From: Leuconostoc lactis KCTC 3528 = DSM 20202
GTDB taxonomy: Bacteria > Bacillota > Bacilli > Lactobacillales > Lactobacillaceae
Assembly (NCBI RefSeq): GCF_014651235.1
Contig: NZ_BMWM01000001.1
Location: forward strand, 1 to 64,000
Length of the DNA stretch: 64,000 nt
Direction: 5' to 3'
Shown: positions 24,729 to 33,769 of the stretch, piece by piece
Layout of the letters: every line of letters starts with the position of its first letter
Numbering within the stretch: the stretch's first letter is position 1
Notes under the pieces: model-generated
Told to the model about the DNA's origin: nothing
What the model saw: the letters and a program-made list of their open reading frames with translations, nothing else
The model's database searches: none
Position numbers and translations under genes: made by a program

Positions 24729-24754
24729 AAAAGCAGGCTGTAACCCTTGCAGGA

Positions 24755-25414
24755 CTAGAAGTGTGCCTTAATTTTATAGATTGGTTGTCCTTTAGCTAAG
24801 AACTTTTGTTCATACTCGGTTTCAATGTTGCCAGCGACCTTGTCTTCGTCTGCATGCAAATCCAATGTGTAATCATCGGCTGTCCAACGCATACCGTAGT
24901 CCATGAAACTGACCATTGAGTATTCAAACAAGTGACGATTATCGGTCTTAAATTCAACTTCACCATGATCAGGCAAAATTGCTTCATACGACTTCAAAAA
25001 TGTCTTGTAAGTCAAACGACGTGATTCATGGCGCTTTTTTGGCCAAGGATCAGAGAAATTCAAGTACAATTTGGCAACTTCGGCCTTTTCGAAATACGTT
25101 TCGACCCCGTTACCATTACCGTAAATGTAACGCAAGTTCGGTAACTTCCCAACTTGATCAAAACTTTTACGTGCCGCAATGGCAATCGCTGTTTCTTGAA
25201 TTTCCATCCCAATATAGTTGATTTCAGGGTGTGCTAAAGCCATCCCCAAAATAAATTGGCCTTTTCCTGAACCAATTTCAACATGAATAGGTTGTTCTTG
25301 ATCAAACAAGTCTTGCCACTTGCCAATTTGTGCCGTTGCCCGTTCTTGGTCAATCACAATATCTGAATGGGCAGCCAACCAATCGGCCGCCCATGGTTTT
25401 GCTCGTAAATGCAT
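24755..25414 (-). CDS. trmB: tRNA (guanine-N7)-methyltransferase
   Basis: The enzyme methylates G46 in the tRNA variable loop using S-adenosylmethionine. Family features are HVEIGSGKGQF (about residues 43-53), GMEIQE, the YGNGNGVETYF region, LYLNFSDPWPKKRHESRRL (the DPWPK signature), and the C-terminal FKTDN and TEYEQKF. The start is unclear: MHLRAKPW at 25414 fits the family best, but in-frame ATG 25420 and TTG 25432 exist. The only good ribosome site (AAAGG) is right after the ecsB stop, separated from the starts by a small hairpin. It follows ecsAB on the minus strand. Confidence 0.9.
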   Translation of the reverse strand: MHLRAKPWAADWLAAHSDIVIDQERATAQIGKWQDLFDQEQPIHVEIGSGKGQFILGMALAHPEINYIGMEIQETAIAIAARKSFDQVGKLPNLRYIYGNGNGVETYFEKAEVAKLYLNFSDPWPKKRHESRRLTYKTFLKSYEAILPDHGEVEFKTDNRHLFEYSMVSFMDYGMRWTADDYTLDLHADEDKVAGNIETEYEQKFLAKGQPIYKIKAHF

Positions 25415-25461
25415 ATGCATAACATCAACCAATGCGCATCACGCATTGATTGCCTTTCTTT

Positions 25462-26733
25462 TTAAAATCTTTTTTTATTTAACTGTTTGGGGAGATAAAC
25501 TCGGCTTAAAAATAGCCACATCACAACCACACTAATCAGCGTTGCCCCCATTGTTGCCCACCCGTGTGGCCAACTTGCCAACACCAGCAAACTGGCAACT
25601 AACCCATTGAGTTGTTGATTCAACGTGATAAAAGCCCGCTGCTGTATTGCAGGCGACACTGGCATTAAACGCGTCCATAACGTCTGTTGCGTGTTAGTAT
25701 ACAACGGTAGCAGTTGAAACGTGATTAAATACAGCACAGCTGCTGCAATAACAGCAACAAGCCAAATTGGCGCCTGTGCTAACGCCCAAACGAGTAGCAA
25801 CCCTAATACTGCTAATCGTATGGCTAATGGCAAACTGTCATTATCTCGCGCCAAACGTATCAAATATAAACGATACATGACCGACTGGCGTTTTGTCAAT
25901 GTTTTTATCACCCCGTCCAAATAACGCCGACGCTTAATGGTTCTTGGTTGGTTAGGGGTTTCTGAAAAGGTTGCATAAAAGCGATAGACGCGCTGCTCAT
26001 GTTGTTGTGCTTGCGCAATGGCTATCGGCCAATTGATGGCCAAGCTTTTGGCCCATGTTGCTGTTAACCAATAACGATAACCAGCTAGGCATAATATGAT
26101 GAGTAGCGTCAGGCCAAACAACCCCAGCCATTTTTGCGGTACAGTTAAGAGTAAAGTTAGCAGACCACCAGGTATCACAACGCGATATATGATTGCTTGC
26201 ACGCCCCGTCGCCAGGCGTGATCTGACTGTTGCAGCGTTAAAAATAAACGTTGCCGCGCGATCAAAAGCAGCTGCCCTTTGTAGGCCAAAACGATACACC
26301 AGAGCAACGCCAAACGCCAGCCTGACATGCCCCCGATTTGCCAAAGGATGGGCACAATAAGGCCGATAATCGCTGACTGCCACACCATCGCCACACCATA
26401 ACTCACTGCAAAAGCACGTGGCAGATAATGTTTGACAAGCTGTTGGTCACTGCCCATCAAAAACAGCGCATCAGCCGGCTTAAAATAAGTGATCAACGTC
26501 CCAAATTGCAGGCCCACGACCAACCACAAGACCACAGCGGCAATTAACCACGGCGATTGCCACAACTGCATGTATCGCGGGTCCGTTAACAGTTCGCGAT
26601 AGCCCAGTACCCCAGCGCCAAATGCTATCACGAGAAAAACTAGAAAATGGTCATTAAACAACCGCTTCAAGTAAGTAACCGTGATGTGATTAGCCTGGTG
26701 CCAACGCGCCGCAAAAATCTTAGTCATGGCCAT
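25462..26733 (-). CDS. ecsB: ABC transporter permease EcsB
   Basis: This is an integral membrane protein of 423 residues with about eight hydrophobic segments, encoded after and overlapping an EcsA-type ATPase. The N-terminal pattern (ARWHQANHITVTYLKRLFNDHFLVFL) is typical of EcsB. The Ecs transporter affects protein secretion, and regulated proteolysis in Bacillus; its cargo here is unknown. I chose the ATG giving MAMTKIF, with AGGAG 9 bases upstream; it overlaps ecsA by 14 bp. The frame stays open further upstream without a better ribosome site. Confidence 0.85.
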   Translation of the reverse strand: MAMTKIFAARWHQANHITVTYLKRLFNDHFLVFLVIAFGAGVLGYRELLTDPRYMQLWQSPWLIAAVVLWLVVGLQFGTLITYFKPADALFLMGSDQQLVKHYLPRAFAVSYGVAMVWQSAIIGLIVPILWQIGGMSGWRLALLWCIVLAYKGQLLLIARQRLFLTLQQSDHAWRRGVQAIIYRVVIPGGLLTLLLTVPQKWLGLFGLTLLIILCLAGYRYWLTATWAKSLAINWPIAIAQAQQHEQRVYRFYATFSETPNQPRTIKRRRYLDGVIKTLTKRQSVMYRLYLIRLARDNDSLPLAIRLAVLGLLLVWALAQAPIWLVAVIAAAVLYLITFQLLPLYTNTQQTLWTRLMPVSPAIQQRAFITLNQQLNGLVASLLVLASWPHGWATMGATLISVVVMWLFLSRVYLPKQLNKKRF

Positions 26734-27463
26734 GAGACACCGCTCCTTGTGCCAAATCAAAATAGTCATCAAGCGTCGCCAACGTGAGCTGATATTGATT
26801 CGCTAATGCTTGCGGGGACCCCACAAAGCGTACTTGTCCAGCTTCTAGCACGACAAAAGTGTCCACAAATTGGGCCGCCGAACTCAGCAAATGCGTCGTC
26901 AACAAAACACTGTTGCCAGCTGATGCTTGTGCTTGCATCAAGCGCACCACATCCCGATGGGCCAACGTATCGAGTCCCAAAAATGGCTCATCAACGAGTA
27001 ATAACGGTGCCTTTAACATAAATGCTGAGACCAGCATCACCTTTTGGCGCATCCCTTTGGAAAAATGGCTTGGTAACCAATGTAATTTGTCCGCTAACCG
27101 AAATAAGGTTAACAACGCCACCACATCTGGCCAGACCGCGGTTTTATCAAAACCATGCGCAGCTAACATCAAGTCGAGATGTTCTTCTAACGTTAATTCT
27201 TCATATAAAATCGGCTGTTCTGGAATATAAGCCAATTGTGCCTTGAAGTTTGACGGGTCTTGTGCCAAATCAAAGCCGTTCAAGGTAATTTTGCCAGATT
27301 TTGGTAACAACTCACCAATAATATGATTGATGGTGGTTGATTTACCTGCCCCATTTAACCCAATTAACGCCACAATTTGACCATCAGCTACTTCAAACGA
27401 CACGTTGTGCAAGACTTGATTCCCAGCATAACCGCCGGTTAAATTGTCAATTTTTAATCCCAT
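26720..27463 (-). CDS. ecsA: ABC transporter ATP-binding protein EcsA
   Basis: The 247-residue ATPase shows Walker A GLNGAGKST (about 36-44), Q-loop AYIPEQP, a divergent signature HFSKGMRQKV (LSxGxxxR type), Walker B LLLVDEPF and the switch histidine TTHLL. I chose the start at MGLKIDNLTGG, the usual EcsA N-terminus; upstream codons are not conserved. The divergent HIT-family gene 70 bp away is the standard ecs neighbourhood in Bacillales and Lactobacillales. Confidence 0.9.
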   Translation of the reverse strand: MGLKIDNLTGGYAGNQVLHNVSFEVADGQIVALIGLNGAGKSTTINHIIGELLPKSGKITLNGFDLAQDPSNFKAQLAYIPEQPILYEELTLEEHLDLMLAAHGFDKTAVWPDVVALLTLFRLADKLHWLPSHFSKGMRQKVMLVSAFMLKAPLLLVDEPFLGLDTLAHRDVVRLMQAQASAGNSVLLTTHLLSSAAQFVDTFVVLEAGQVRFVGSPQALANQYQLTLATLDDYFDLAQGAVSHGHD

Positions 27464-27533
27464 GATTCCATTATAACAGGGGCCATTGGTTATTTGGTAT
27501 AATAGCCATAACAAAACGAAATGGAGTTAAACA

Positions 27534-27965
27534 ATGGATATTTTTGATCAAATCATTGCTGGTGATATTCCCAGCTACAAAGTATATGAAGACGACGATG
27601 TGTTAGCATTCCTCGACATTTCTCAAGTAACCCCTGGTCATACGCTAGTCGTGCCCAAAAAACACGTCGATGATATCTTCGATTATGATGCCGCTGTGTC
27701 TGAAGCGGTGCTATTGAAACTCCCTATGCTTGCGCGGGCGATTAAAGCCAGTGATCCTAAGATTACGGGGATGAATATTTCATCTAACAATGGCGTATCC
27801 GCTGGTCAAACAGTCCGTCACTCTCACTGGCATTTGATTCCACGTTATGATGACGACAATTTGACTTCACGCTTGGCACCAACTATTGACAACAGCAGTC
27901 AATTCTCACCTGAACGTTACCAAGCGATTGCTACAGCGATTACTGAAGCCCTTGAAAAGGAGTAA
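27534..27965 (+). CDS. hit: HIT family hydrolase
   Basis: This is a histidine-triad nucleotide hydrolase of 143 residues. The active-site motif HSHWH is at residues 96-100, and the N-terminus MDIFDQIIAGDIPSYKVYEDD matches Hit proteins next to ecsA. Such proteins act on nucleoside phosphoramidates or similar dinucleotides; the physiological substrate is not defined. A TATAAT lies at 27498-27503 and GGAG just before the ATG. It is followed after 5 bp by a small coiled-coil gene. Confidence 0.92.
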   Translation: MDIFDQIIAGDIPSYKVYEDDDVLAFLDISQVTPGHTLVVPKKHVDDIFDYDAAVSEAVLLKLPMLARAIKASDPKITGMNISSNNGVSAGQTVRHSHWHLIPRYDDDNLTSRLAPTIDNSSQFSPERYQAIATAITEALEKE

Positions 27966-27970
27966 CTGCC

Positions 27971-28210
27971 ATGGTTTTCATTGATCAAATCAAACATGTG
28001 ATTGCCCAAATTCAAACCATCCTGTCTTTGAGCAAAAAACTTAAAAACCAAGAAGCCCAACTTAAGGTGCAATTAGCGCAACTAAAAGTCGTGCAAGATG
28101 ATCTCCAAGTTGACATTAATAAGATGAACTTCAAAAATAAGCCACATCTCGATCGCATCCAAGAGACCACTGCGCACCTGAAAGCTGAATTGTCAAAGTA
28201 TCAGGCGTAG
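27971..28210 (+). CDS. Small coiled-coil protein between hit and prsA
   Basis: The 79-residue protein is highly charged and helical, with heptad-like spacing of leucines (KKLKNQEAQLKVQLAQLKVVQ, then a second helix near 58-75). It has no signal peptide or catalytic motif, and I recognise no family. It begins 5 bp after hit, so the two are probably cotranscribed, and precedes prsA by 54 bp. A structural or chaperone-type role is only a guess. Confidence 0.7.
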   Translation: MVFIDQIKHVIAQIQTILSLSKKLKNQEAQLKVQLAQLKVVQDDLQVDINKMNFKNKPHLDRIQETTAHLKAELSKYQA

Positions 28211-28264
28211 TGACTGATTTTGTGTTAAAATAATCAAGATACTAATCAGAAAAGGAAGCATCTC

Positions 28265-29176
28265 ATGCGCAAATTTATTTGGGGGCTACTTGTTGTTATT
28301 TTTGCAGGTGGTCTAATCTATCTTGGTCTCAATTCATCAAAAACACTGATGACATCTGACGCAGGAAAAATTACGGAAAAATCATTCTTGGCTGACTTAA
28401 AAAAGTCACCAGCTGGTCAACAAGCGTTCGCCAACACCGTGGTCACAACCGTACTTGACAATAAATACGGAGGTGATGTCTCAAAGTCTGACGTGCAACA
28501 AGCATTTGATACGCAAAAGGCGAAATACGGCGATGCCTTCAAGACTGTCTTAGCTTCAAACAATATGACTGAAGCACAATTCAAGACGAACATCAAAAAC
28601 AATTTGATTATGACGGCAGCTGTGAAAGCCAACTACAAGGTGTCAAACAGCCAACTTGAACAAGCTTACAAAGACTATCATCAATCAACAACAATTTCGA
28701 TGATTAAAGCAAAAGATGAAGATTCTGCCAAAAAAGCCATTGAAGACTTAAAGTCGGGTAAAAGTTGGAACGATGTTTATAAGCAATATACAACAGATAA
28801 GACTTATGAAAAGTCAAATGGCCAACTCCCTGCCTTTGATTCTACTAGCACAAGTGTTGATTCAGCCATTCAAGACGCAGCCTTCAAGCTTGCAAAAACC
28901 GGTGACTATACCACCGACCCTGTAACTTCTAACGGTAGCTATTATGTGATCCGTTTGGACAAGACGACAAAGAAGCCGAGCTTGAACAGCGTGCGTACAC
29001 AACTCACGGACAAGCTTGTCACAAACTTCTTGAATGATCAAAAGAGCAGCGATAAAGTGCAAGCCATTATTGGTAAGATCCTACGTCAAGAAAACGTTGA
29101 CGTTAAGGACGCACAACTTAAAAATGCTTTGAATGCTTACTTGACAGCTGGTTTAACAGCTAACAAGTCAAAGTAA
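28265..29176 (+). CDS. prsA: Extracytoplasmic foldase PrsA-like protein
   Basis: PrsA proteins are parvulin-type peptidyl-prolyl isomerases that fold secreted proteins outside the membrane. The 303 residues start with a hydrophobic segment (3-23). The helical N-domain KSFLADLKKSPAGQQAF-NTV-VLDNKYG and the central parvulin-like region (about 130-245, with GQLPAFDS) match the family. The lipobox Cys found in most PrsA lipoproteins is absent, so the segment would serve as an uncleaved anchor or be handled differently. The parvulin part looks diverged. It is downstream of hit, as in many Lactobacillales. Confidence 0.85.
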   Translation: MRKFIWGLLVVIFAGGLIYLGLNSSKTLMTSDAGKITEKSFLADLKKSPAGQQAFANTVVTTVLDNKYGGDVSKSDVQQAFDTQKAKYGDAFKTVLASNNMTEAQFKTNIKNNLIMTAAVKANYKVSNSQLEQAYKDYHQSTTISMIKAKDEDSAKKAIEDLKSGKSWNDVYKQYTTDKTYEKSNGQLPAFDSTSTSVDSAIQDAAFKLAKTGDYTTDPVTSNGSYYVIRLDKTTKKPSLNSVRTQLTDKLVTNFLNDQKSSDKVQAIIGKILRQENVDVKDAQLKNALNAYLTAGLTANKSK

Positions 29177-29180
29177 ATTA

Positions 29181-29210
29181 AAAACACGTCACTGAAGTGA
29201 CGTGTTTTTT
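29181..29210. terminator. Bidirectional terminator between prsA and yhaM
   Basis: A 12-bp perfect stem (AAAACACGTCAC with its complement, loop TGAA) with T run on the plus strand and A run on the other side, between convergent genes. Confidence 0.85.
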
Positions 29211-30157
29211 TATGCCTGCGTATCGTGATAAAAACGACGATTATCTAACCCAAAGATACGATCAGAAAAAGCATGTTCAGGCGTTTTTTCTAAAGCAGCC
29301 GTCATCATCTGAATATTGGCATCAATCTCATCGAGTTGATGTAACACTTCGGCTGTCATCGTGGCTGGTCGTACTGGCGAGCCATATTCTAGTACCCCAT
29401 GATGCGCCAACACAACGTGCCGCAGCAACAGCATATCTTCAGATTGTAAGTCAAATTTTAATTCGTGAGCGGCCAATACAATTTGTTCATCCACCAACGT
29501 AATATGCCCAATCAAATTTCCAGCCAATGTATATTGCGCAGCAACTGGACCGGATAATTCAATGACTTTGCCCAAATCATGCAACAAAGCCCCAGCAATC
29601 AGTAAGGATTGATTGAGCTGTGGGTATTGCGCTGCGACACTTTTTGCTAAACGCGCAATCGATAATGAATGATACGCTAAGCCACCGGCAAAGGCATGAT
29701 GGTTCACCTTAGCTGCCGGAAAACGCAAAAATGCCTCATGATAGGTTGTAAATAACTTTCGGACCAATCGATTCCAAGTGGGGTTGGTAATCATCAAAAT
29801 AAGGTCATTTAATTCTTCTTGCATCGCCTCCGTCTTAATCGGCGCATGCGTCATAAAATCAGCCGGATCATCCGGTTCCCCAGTTTGTGATAAGCGTACA
29901 TGCGTAATTTGAACTTGTGGCTTATCCTGATAAGCACCGCGAACGCCCTGCAATTTGACGATTTGACCTGGCAGTAAAGTTTTTATCTGCTCATCCGTCG
30001 CATCCCACAAATTACCTGGCAAATCACCCGATCGATCTGAAAAAACCAGACTCAAATAAGGCTTACCTGTTTTTGTCAGTCGCATATCGGCACTCTTAAT
30101 TAGTGCAAAATTGTCAATCGGTTCTGTATCTTGATACGCTGTCAGTAATTTCACCAT
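29210..30157 (-). CDS. yhaM: 3'-5' exoribonuclease YhaM
   Basis: The 315-residue protein has an N-terminal OB-fold (about 10-95, KSADMRLTKTGKPYLSLVF) and a C-terminal HD domain. The HD domain has HHAFAGGLAYHSLSIARLA near 160 and the metal pair in LLHDLGKVIE near 195. It degrades RNA, and in some reports DNA, from the 3' end with a divalent metal. It is the last gene of the yhaO-yhaN-yhaM run, 15 bp after yhaN, with an AGAGGTGG ribosome site. In Bacillus this group is described as SOS-controlled; see the box at 33719. Confidence 0.93.
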   Translation of the reverse strand: MVKLLTAYQDTEPIDNFALIKSADMRLTKTGKPYLSLVFSDRSGDLPGNLWDATDEQIKTLLPGQIVKLQGVRGAYQDKPQVQITHVRLSQTGEPDDPADFMTHAPIKTEAMQEELNDLILMITNPTWNRLVRKLFTTYHEAFLRFPAAKVNHHAFAGGLAYHSLSIARLAKSVAAQYPQLNQSLLIAGALLHDLGKVIELSGPVAAQYTLAGNLIGHITLVDEQIVLAAHELKFDLQSEDMLLLRHVVLAHHGVLEYGSPVRPATMTAEVLHQLDEIDANIQMMTAALEKTPEHAFSDRIFGLDNRRFYHDTQA

Positions 30158-30172
30158 TTGCCACCTCTTTGA

Positions 30173-32536
30173 TTATAATTTTATCATACTCTCGGCCGCT
30201 TGATCGGGCCAAGCCGTTGTAAAATAGATGATTTGTTGCTGCTGGGCAATATCTTGTAACAGCGCGATCATTGTCTGTTTACGCTGCGGATCAAAATTAA
30301 CAAACCCATCATCAATCAAAATTGGGACTGATACAATATCTGCAATCACGCGACTTAAAGCTAACCTTAACGCAATATAAAGTTGTTCTTGTGTCCCAGT
30401 TGATAATTCAGTCACGGCAAATTGTTGCTGGTCCGCACGCGTGACCAATAGTTCCGACGCTGAAAATGTCATCTCATGATAGCGACCGTGCGTTAATCGC
30501 TTGAAATACTGCGTCGCCAATGCTTGCATTTTTGGAAAGCGGTTTTGCGAGGCGCGTTGTAAAGCGACTGTAATCCATTGACTAGTCAACTTTTCGGCAA
30601 TATAGACACCGAATTGTTCAATTAAGGCGGTCTCCTCGTCTGCAAGCGCCTGTTGCATGGCGATAAATTGGTCGTTACTGGTTAAATGTGCTTGTTGTGC
30701 TTGACGATCTGATAATGCCGCTTGGCAGGCAAAAAGACGCTGCTGGGCAGCTTGTAACTGCTGTTGTAAAGCAGAGAGTTGTCCCTGTAAAGTATCACGA
30801 TCCTTAATTTGTTCTAATTGCGTCAGCACGTCAGGCTGAATTTGACGCATCAAATCGTCATACCGTTGGCGCAGTCTGGTCTGTGATAACTCTTGTTGTT
30901 TTAAGGCCTCAATATCTGCCATGTCACTGACTTGATACTGGGCAAATAACTTCTGTTGCGATTCACGAGCTTGATCTAATTGCTGTTGATGAAAAGCGAT
31001 GGCTTCAACGCGCTGCTGTTGTTGCTGGCTCAACGCCAGAAAGTCGTGTTGCGCCGTTAATTTTTGCTGTTCATAGCGATGTTGCAATTCAACCACTGAT
31101 TGCGCTAAATCAGTCATGTGCAACGTCACGTTAAAATGCGTGGCAACTGGCTTCAATTGACGCATAATCGCAGTTTGTAAATCAGCAATTGCAATGTTTA
31201 AACCCGATAACTTTTGTTTTGTTGCCGGTTGTTGCTGCAAGGTTTTCTGTAGTGTTAACACCTCATCAACCGTTAAATGACCATAACTCGCTAAAATTGC
31301 GGCGACTTGGCGCTGATGTGACTTGTATTGCCAAAAGGCCAAGCCAGCCGGCACAACGGCCAACAAGACCGCTGGTTTGGCAACCAAAAAGCCTAAAACG
31401 CCCACAACCAAACTCGCCATTAACCAGACCATTTCAGAGCTGCGCCGTGTCAATTGCTGCTTTTCAGCAGGACTTAGCGGTTCGGGTAGCACCCCGTCTT
31501 CAAATTGTGCCTGTAATTGACGTTGCGCTGACAGGAGCTTTTCCCGTGCTGCTAGTTTCTCCTGTAATTGTGTCACTGCGTGTTGGGCTTGCGCCAAAGT
31601 TGTCTCGAATTCAAAGGCGTCTGGTGTGGCTGCCACTTGTTTGGGATCTTGTGCCTGTTGTAAAGTTTCTAAAGCCGATTGATGTAATTTGATGGCTGAC
31701 GTCTGCTCTTGTAAAGCCAACAAATCCGCATCTGAAACGTGCGGCCCAGCTTGCGTCATTTTTGTTTTTAACGCAACAGCTGTTGTATACACATCATATT
31801 GTTGTTGCAGTTGCTCATGCTGTTTAACTTGTGCTGTCAGCGATAAAACAGCTGCCTTAGCTTCAGCTACGCGTTGTTGATCAGCCATCACTGCCGCCTC
31901 GCCGGCAATAAAATCAGGTAAGGCGGTCGCTTTTTGCTGAACTTGCGCCAATGTATCAAAATAATGCTTGGTCGCTTGATTAAGCGGCCGTTTACCTGTT
32001 GGCCGTTGCGCAAATTGCTTATCTGCTTGTTTGTCTAGATCATCAGCAACAGTTAACCACTGTGCGCTGCCCACGGCCCCAATATTAAGCAAAAGCTTCT
32101 GTAAATCAACCGCTTTAAGCTGTGTAATTTCTGCTAAATCCTGTTGACTAAAATTAAAAATCGCGTCAAAGGCTTCACGATTTAGCGGGGCTAATTGATC
32201 AGCTAACCACTTTTCAGGTTCCGCGATACGCGTTTGGTCAGCCAAACGCGTGATCGTTAATTGCGATTGTGTACGACCTAAGCGGGAAATTTTCACCGTT
32301 TCGGACGCAAAACGCACCGTTAAGCTCCCACCATAGCGGCTCCCATCTCGTGGGTCATAAGTATTGGTCTTCCCTTTTTTACTGGGGAAACCAAATAAAA
32401 TTCCGACGATAAAGGCCCGCAAGGTTGACTTACCAGACTCATTTTGGCCAAGAATGACTTGGAGTCCTGATTGAAAGTCAAAATGTTGCTTTGACCAACG
32501 CCCAAAGCCACTGATATCGACTTGTTGGATATCCAT
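30173..32536 (-). CDS. SbcC-like ATPase YhaN
   Basis: This long coiled-coil ATPase of about 787 residues is of the Rad50/SbcC type. The Walker A GQNESGKST is at 30-38. Long Gln- and Leu-rich coiled coils cover about 190-290 and 430-620 with two hydrophobic segments between (around 355-395). The signature ELSTGTQEQLYIALRLAL and Walker B ILIDDGFVNFD lie in the last 100 residues. It presumably works with YhaO, as SbcC does with SbcD, on DNA ends. The start is either the ATG at 32536 or a GTG at 32545 that overlaps the yhaO stop. Confidence 0.85.
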   Translation of the reverse strand: MDIQQVDISGFGRWSKQHFDFQSGLQVILGQNESGKSTLRAFIVGILFGFPSKKGKTNTYDPRDGSRYGGSLTVRFASETVKISRLGRTQSQLTITRLADQTRIAEPEKWLADQLAPLNREAFDAIFNFSQQDLAEITQLKAVDLQKLLLNIGAVGSAQWLTVADDLDKQADKQFAQRPTGKRPLNQATKHYFDTLAQVQQKATALPDFIAGEAAVMADQQRVAEAKAAVLSLTAQVKQHEQLQQQYDVYTTAVALKTKMTQAGPHVSDADLLALQEQTSAIKLHQSALETLQQAQDPKQVAATPDAFEFETTLAQAQHAVTQLQEKLAAREKLLSAQRQLQAQFEDGVLPEPLSPAEKQQLTRRSSEMVWLMASLVVGVLGFLVAKPAVLLAVVPAGLAFWQYKSHQRQVAAILASYGHLTVDEVLTLQKTLQQQPATKQKLSGLNIAIADLQTAIMRQLKPVATHFNVTLHMTDLAQSVVELQHRYEQQKLTAQHDFLALSQQQQQRVEAIAFHQQQLDQARESQQKLFAQYQVSDMADIEALKQQELSQTRLRQRYDDLMRQIQPDVLTQLEQIKDRDTLQGQLSALQQQLQAAQQRLFACQAALSDRQAQQAHLTSNDQFIAMQQALADEETALIEQFGVYIAEKLTSQWITVALQRASQNRFPKMQALATQYFKRLTHGRYHEMTFSASELLVTRADQQQFAVTELSTGTQEQLYIALRLALSRVIADIVSVPILIDDGFVNFDPQRKQTMIALLQDIAQQQQIIYFTTAWPDQAAESMIKL

Positions 32537-32541
32537 GCGTC

Positions 32542-33705
32542 TCACATATTCCTTTCTAATAACAGTTGTTGCATTTTGTCACGTAAAGCTTGCTTACCAG
32601 CTGCACTAAGGTAATACTCACGGACAACATTAGGTACTTGTGCGGGTAAATGCGCCCCCATATCAAAATCATCGAGTACTTGCGCCATTGCGTCATGCCA
32701 AAATTGTTGATCAATTTGATCGGCTGCTAACATCGTTGTGGCTGCCTGTCGCCGTTCCAGTTTAACAACCCATTGGTTGGCTGGTAAATTTGCCCGAATT
32801 TTGGCTAACATCACGCCACTTGTTAAGCGTTCAACCACAGCTGGATCTAACTGTCCAGTGAATTGAATGGTTAAAAAAACAGGCGTCTGATCATCACGTT
32901 CCGCCAGTTGCGCTAACAACTCATCTTCGTTTAAACTGTCCGTAAAAACGAGTTCCTCCCAACGAATCACCGTTGATGGCTGAAATACTGGGACTAATTT
33001 ACCTTGCGTCGCTGTGACTAAATAGTAGCCCTTCTCGCCAGTTTCTTTCCGGTTTAACCCTTGTAAATTCCCCGAATACCCAATAAATGGTTGCTCATGT
33101 AGTGTTTGGCGCACATGAATGTGACCAAGTGCCCAATAATCATAGCGCTTGGTGAGCAGTCCTTGCAGGGTAAATGGCGCATAAGGATCGCCCGCCTTCC
33201 CCAGCGCGCCGTGATACAGACCAATATGATAGTCATCCGTCGTGCTTTTCACCGGAAAATCTGTTAAAACAGGCTGCATTTGTCGCGGCGTTTGGTAGCT
33301 AAAGCCAGTAAGCGCCACCCGTTCACCGGACGCAAGTGTGAACCGTTGTGTCGCCACATCTTGACTGAACACATGCACATTTGCTGGCCAAGGTAAGTGG
33401 GCATGTTGATCCGCTTCAAAATCATGATTCCCAAAACTCAGATAAACCGGAATATTTGCTTGATTTAAACGTTCAAACTGTTGATACACAAAAACTTGGA
33501 CTTTGGGACTGTTTTCTGTGGCACTATATAAATCCCCAGCAATCACTAAAAAATCAACCTGCACCGTCAGCGCCTGCGTTATCATTTTTTCAAATGCGTG
33601 CATAGTTGACGCTTGCACCAGCTGTTTGAGCGCTGCTGGTAACTCACGATCTAACCCTTTAAAGGGGTTCCCTAAGTGACTATCCGCTGCATGAATAAAT
33701 TTCAT
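32542..33705 (-). CDS. SbcD-like exonuclease YhaO
   Basis: This metallophosphoesterase of 387 residues shows the nuclease motifs MKFIHAADSHLGN (I), VIAGDLY (II), LSFGNHDFE (III, with the catalytic His) and GLYHGA and ALGHIHVR (IV/V). The C-terminal half contacts the partner ATPase in relatives. It is the first gene of the yhaO-yhaN-yhaM operon, with its own strong promoter and a LexA-type box between promoter and ribosome site, which suggests a role in the DNA damage response. Confidence 0.9.
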   Translation of the reverse strand: MKFIHAADSHLGNPFKGLDRELPAALKQLVQASTMHAFEKMITQALTVQVDFLVIAGDLYSATENSPKVQVFVYQQFERLNQANIPVYLSFGNHDFEADQHAHLPWPANVHVFSQDVATQRFTLASGERVALTGFSYQTPRQMQPVLTDFPVKSTTDDYHIGLYHGALGKAGDPYAPFTLQGLLTKRYDYWALGHIHVRQTLHEQPFIGYSGNLQGLNRKETGEKGYYLVTATQGKLVPVFQPSTVIRWEELVFTDSLNEDELLAQLAERDDQTPVFLTIQFTGQLDPAVVERLTSGVMLAKIRANLPANQWVVKLERRQAATTMLAADQIDQQFWHDAMAQVLDDFDMGAHLPAQVPNVVREYYLSAAGKQALRDKMQQLLLERNM

Positions 33706-33718
33706 AATCGACCTCTCT

Positions 33719-33730
33719 GAACAAATGTTC
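33719..33730. promoter_or_regulatory. LexA (DinR)-type SOS box before yhaO
   Basis: GAAC-AAAT-GTTC is the palindrome of the Gram-positive LexA consensus (CGAAC-N4-GTTCG); on the minus strand it is preceded by C, giving CGAACATTTGTTC. It sits a few bases downstream of the predicted yhaO transcription start, where a bound repressor would block transcription. Confidence 0.78.
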
Positions 33731-33739
33731 GCTTATTTT

Positions 33740-33768
33740 ATTATACTGAATTGCTTGCGCTTTCACAA
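33740..33768 (-). promoter_or_regulatory. Promoter of yhaO-yhaN-yhaM
   Basis: The -35 TTGTGA (complement of 33763-33768), 17-bp spacer and perfect -10 TATAAT (complement of 33740-33745). Its -35 forms an inverted repeat (TCACAA-C-TTGTGA) with the -35 of the divergent pgl promoter. Confidence 0.8.
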
Positions 33769-33769
33769 C

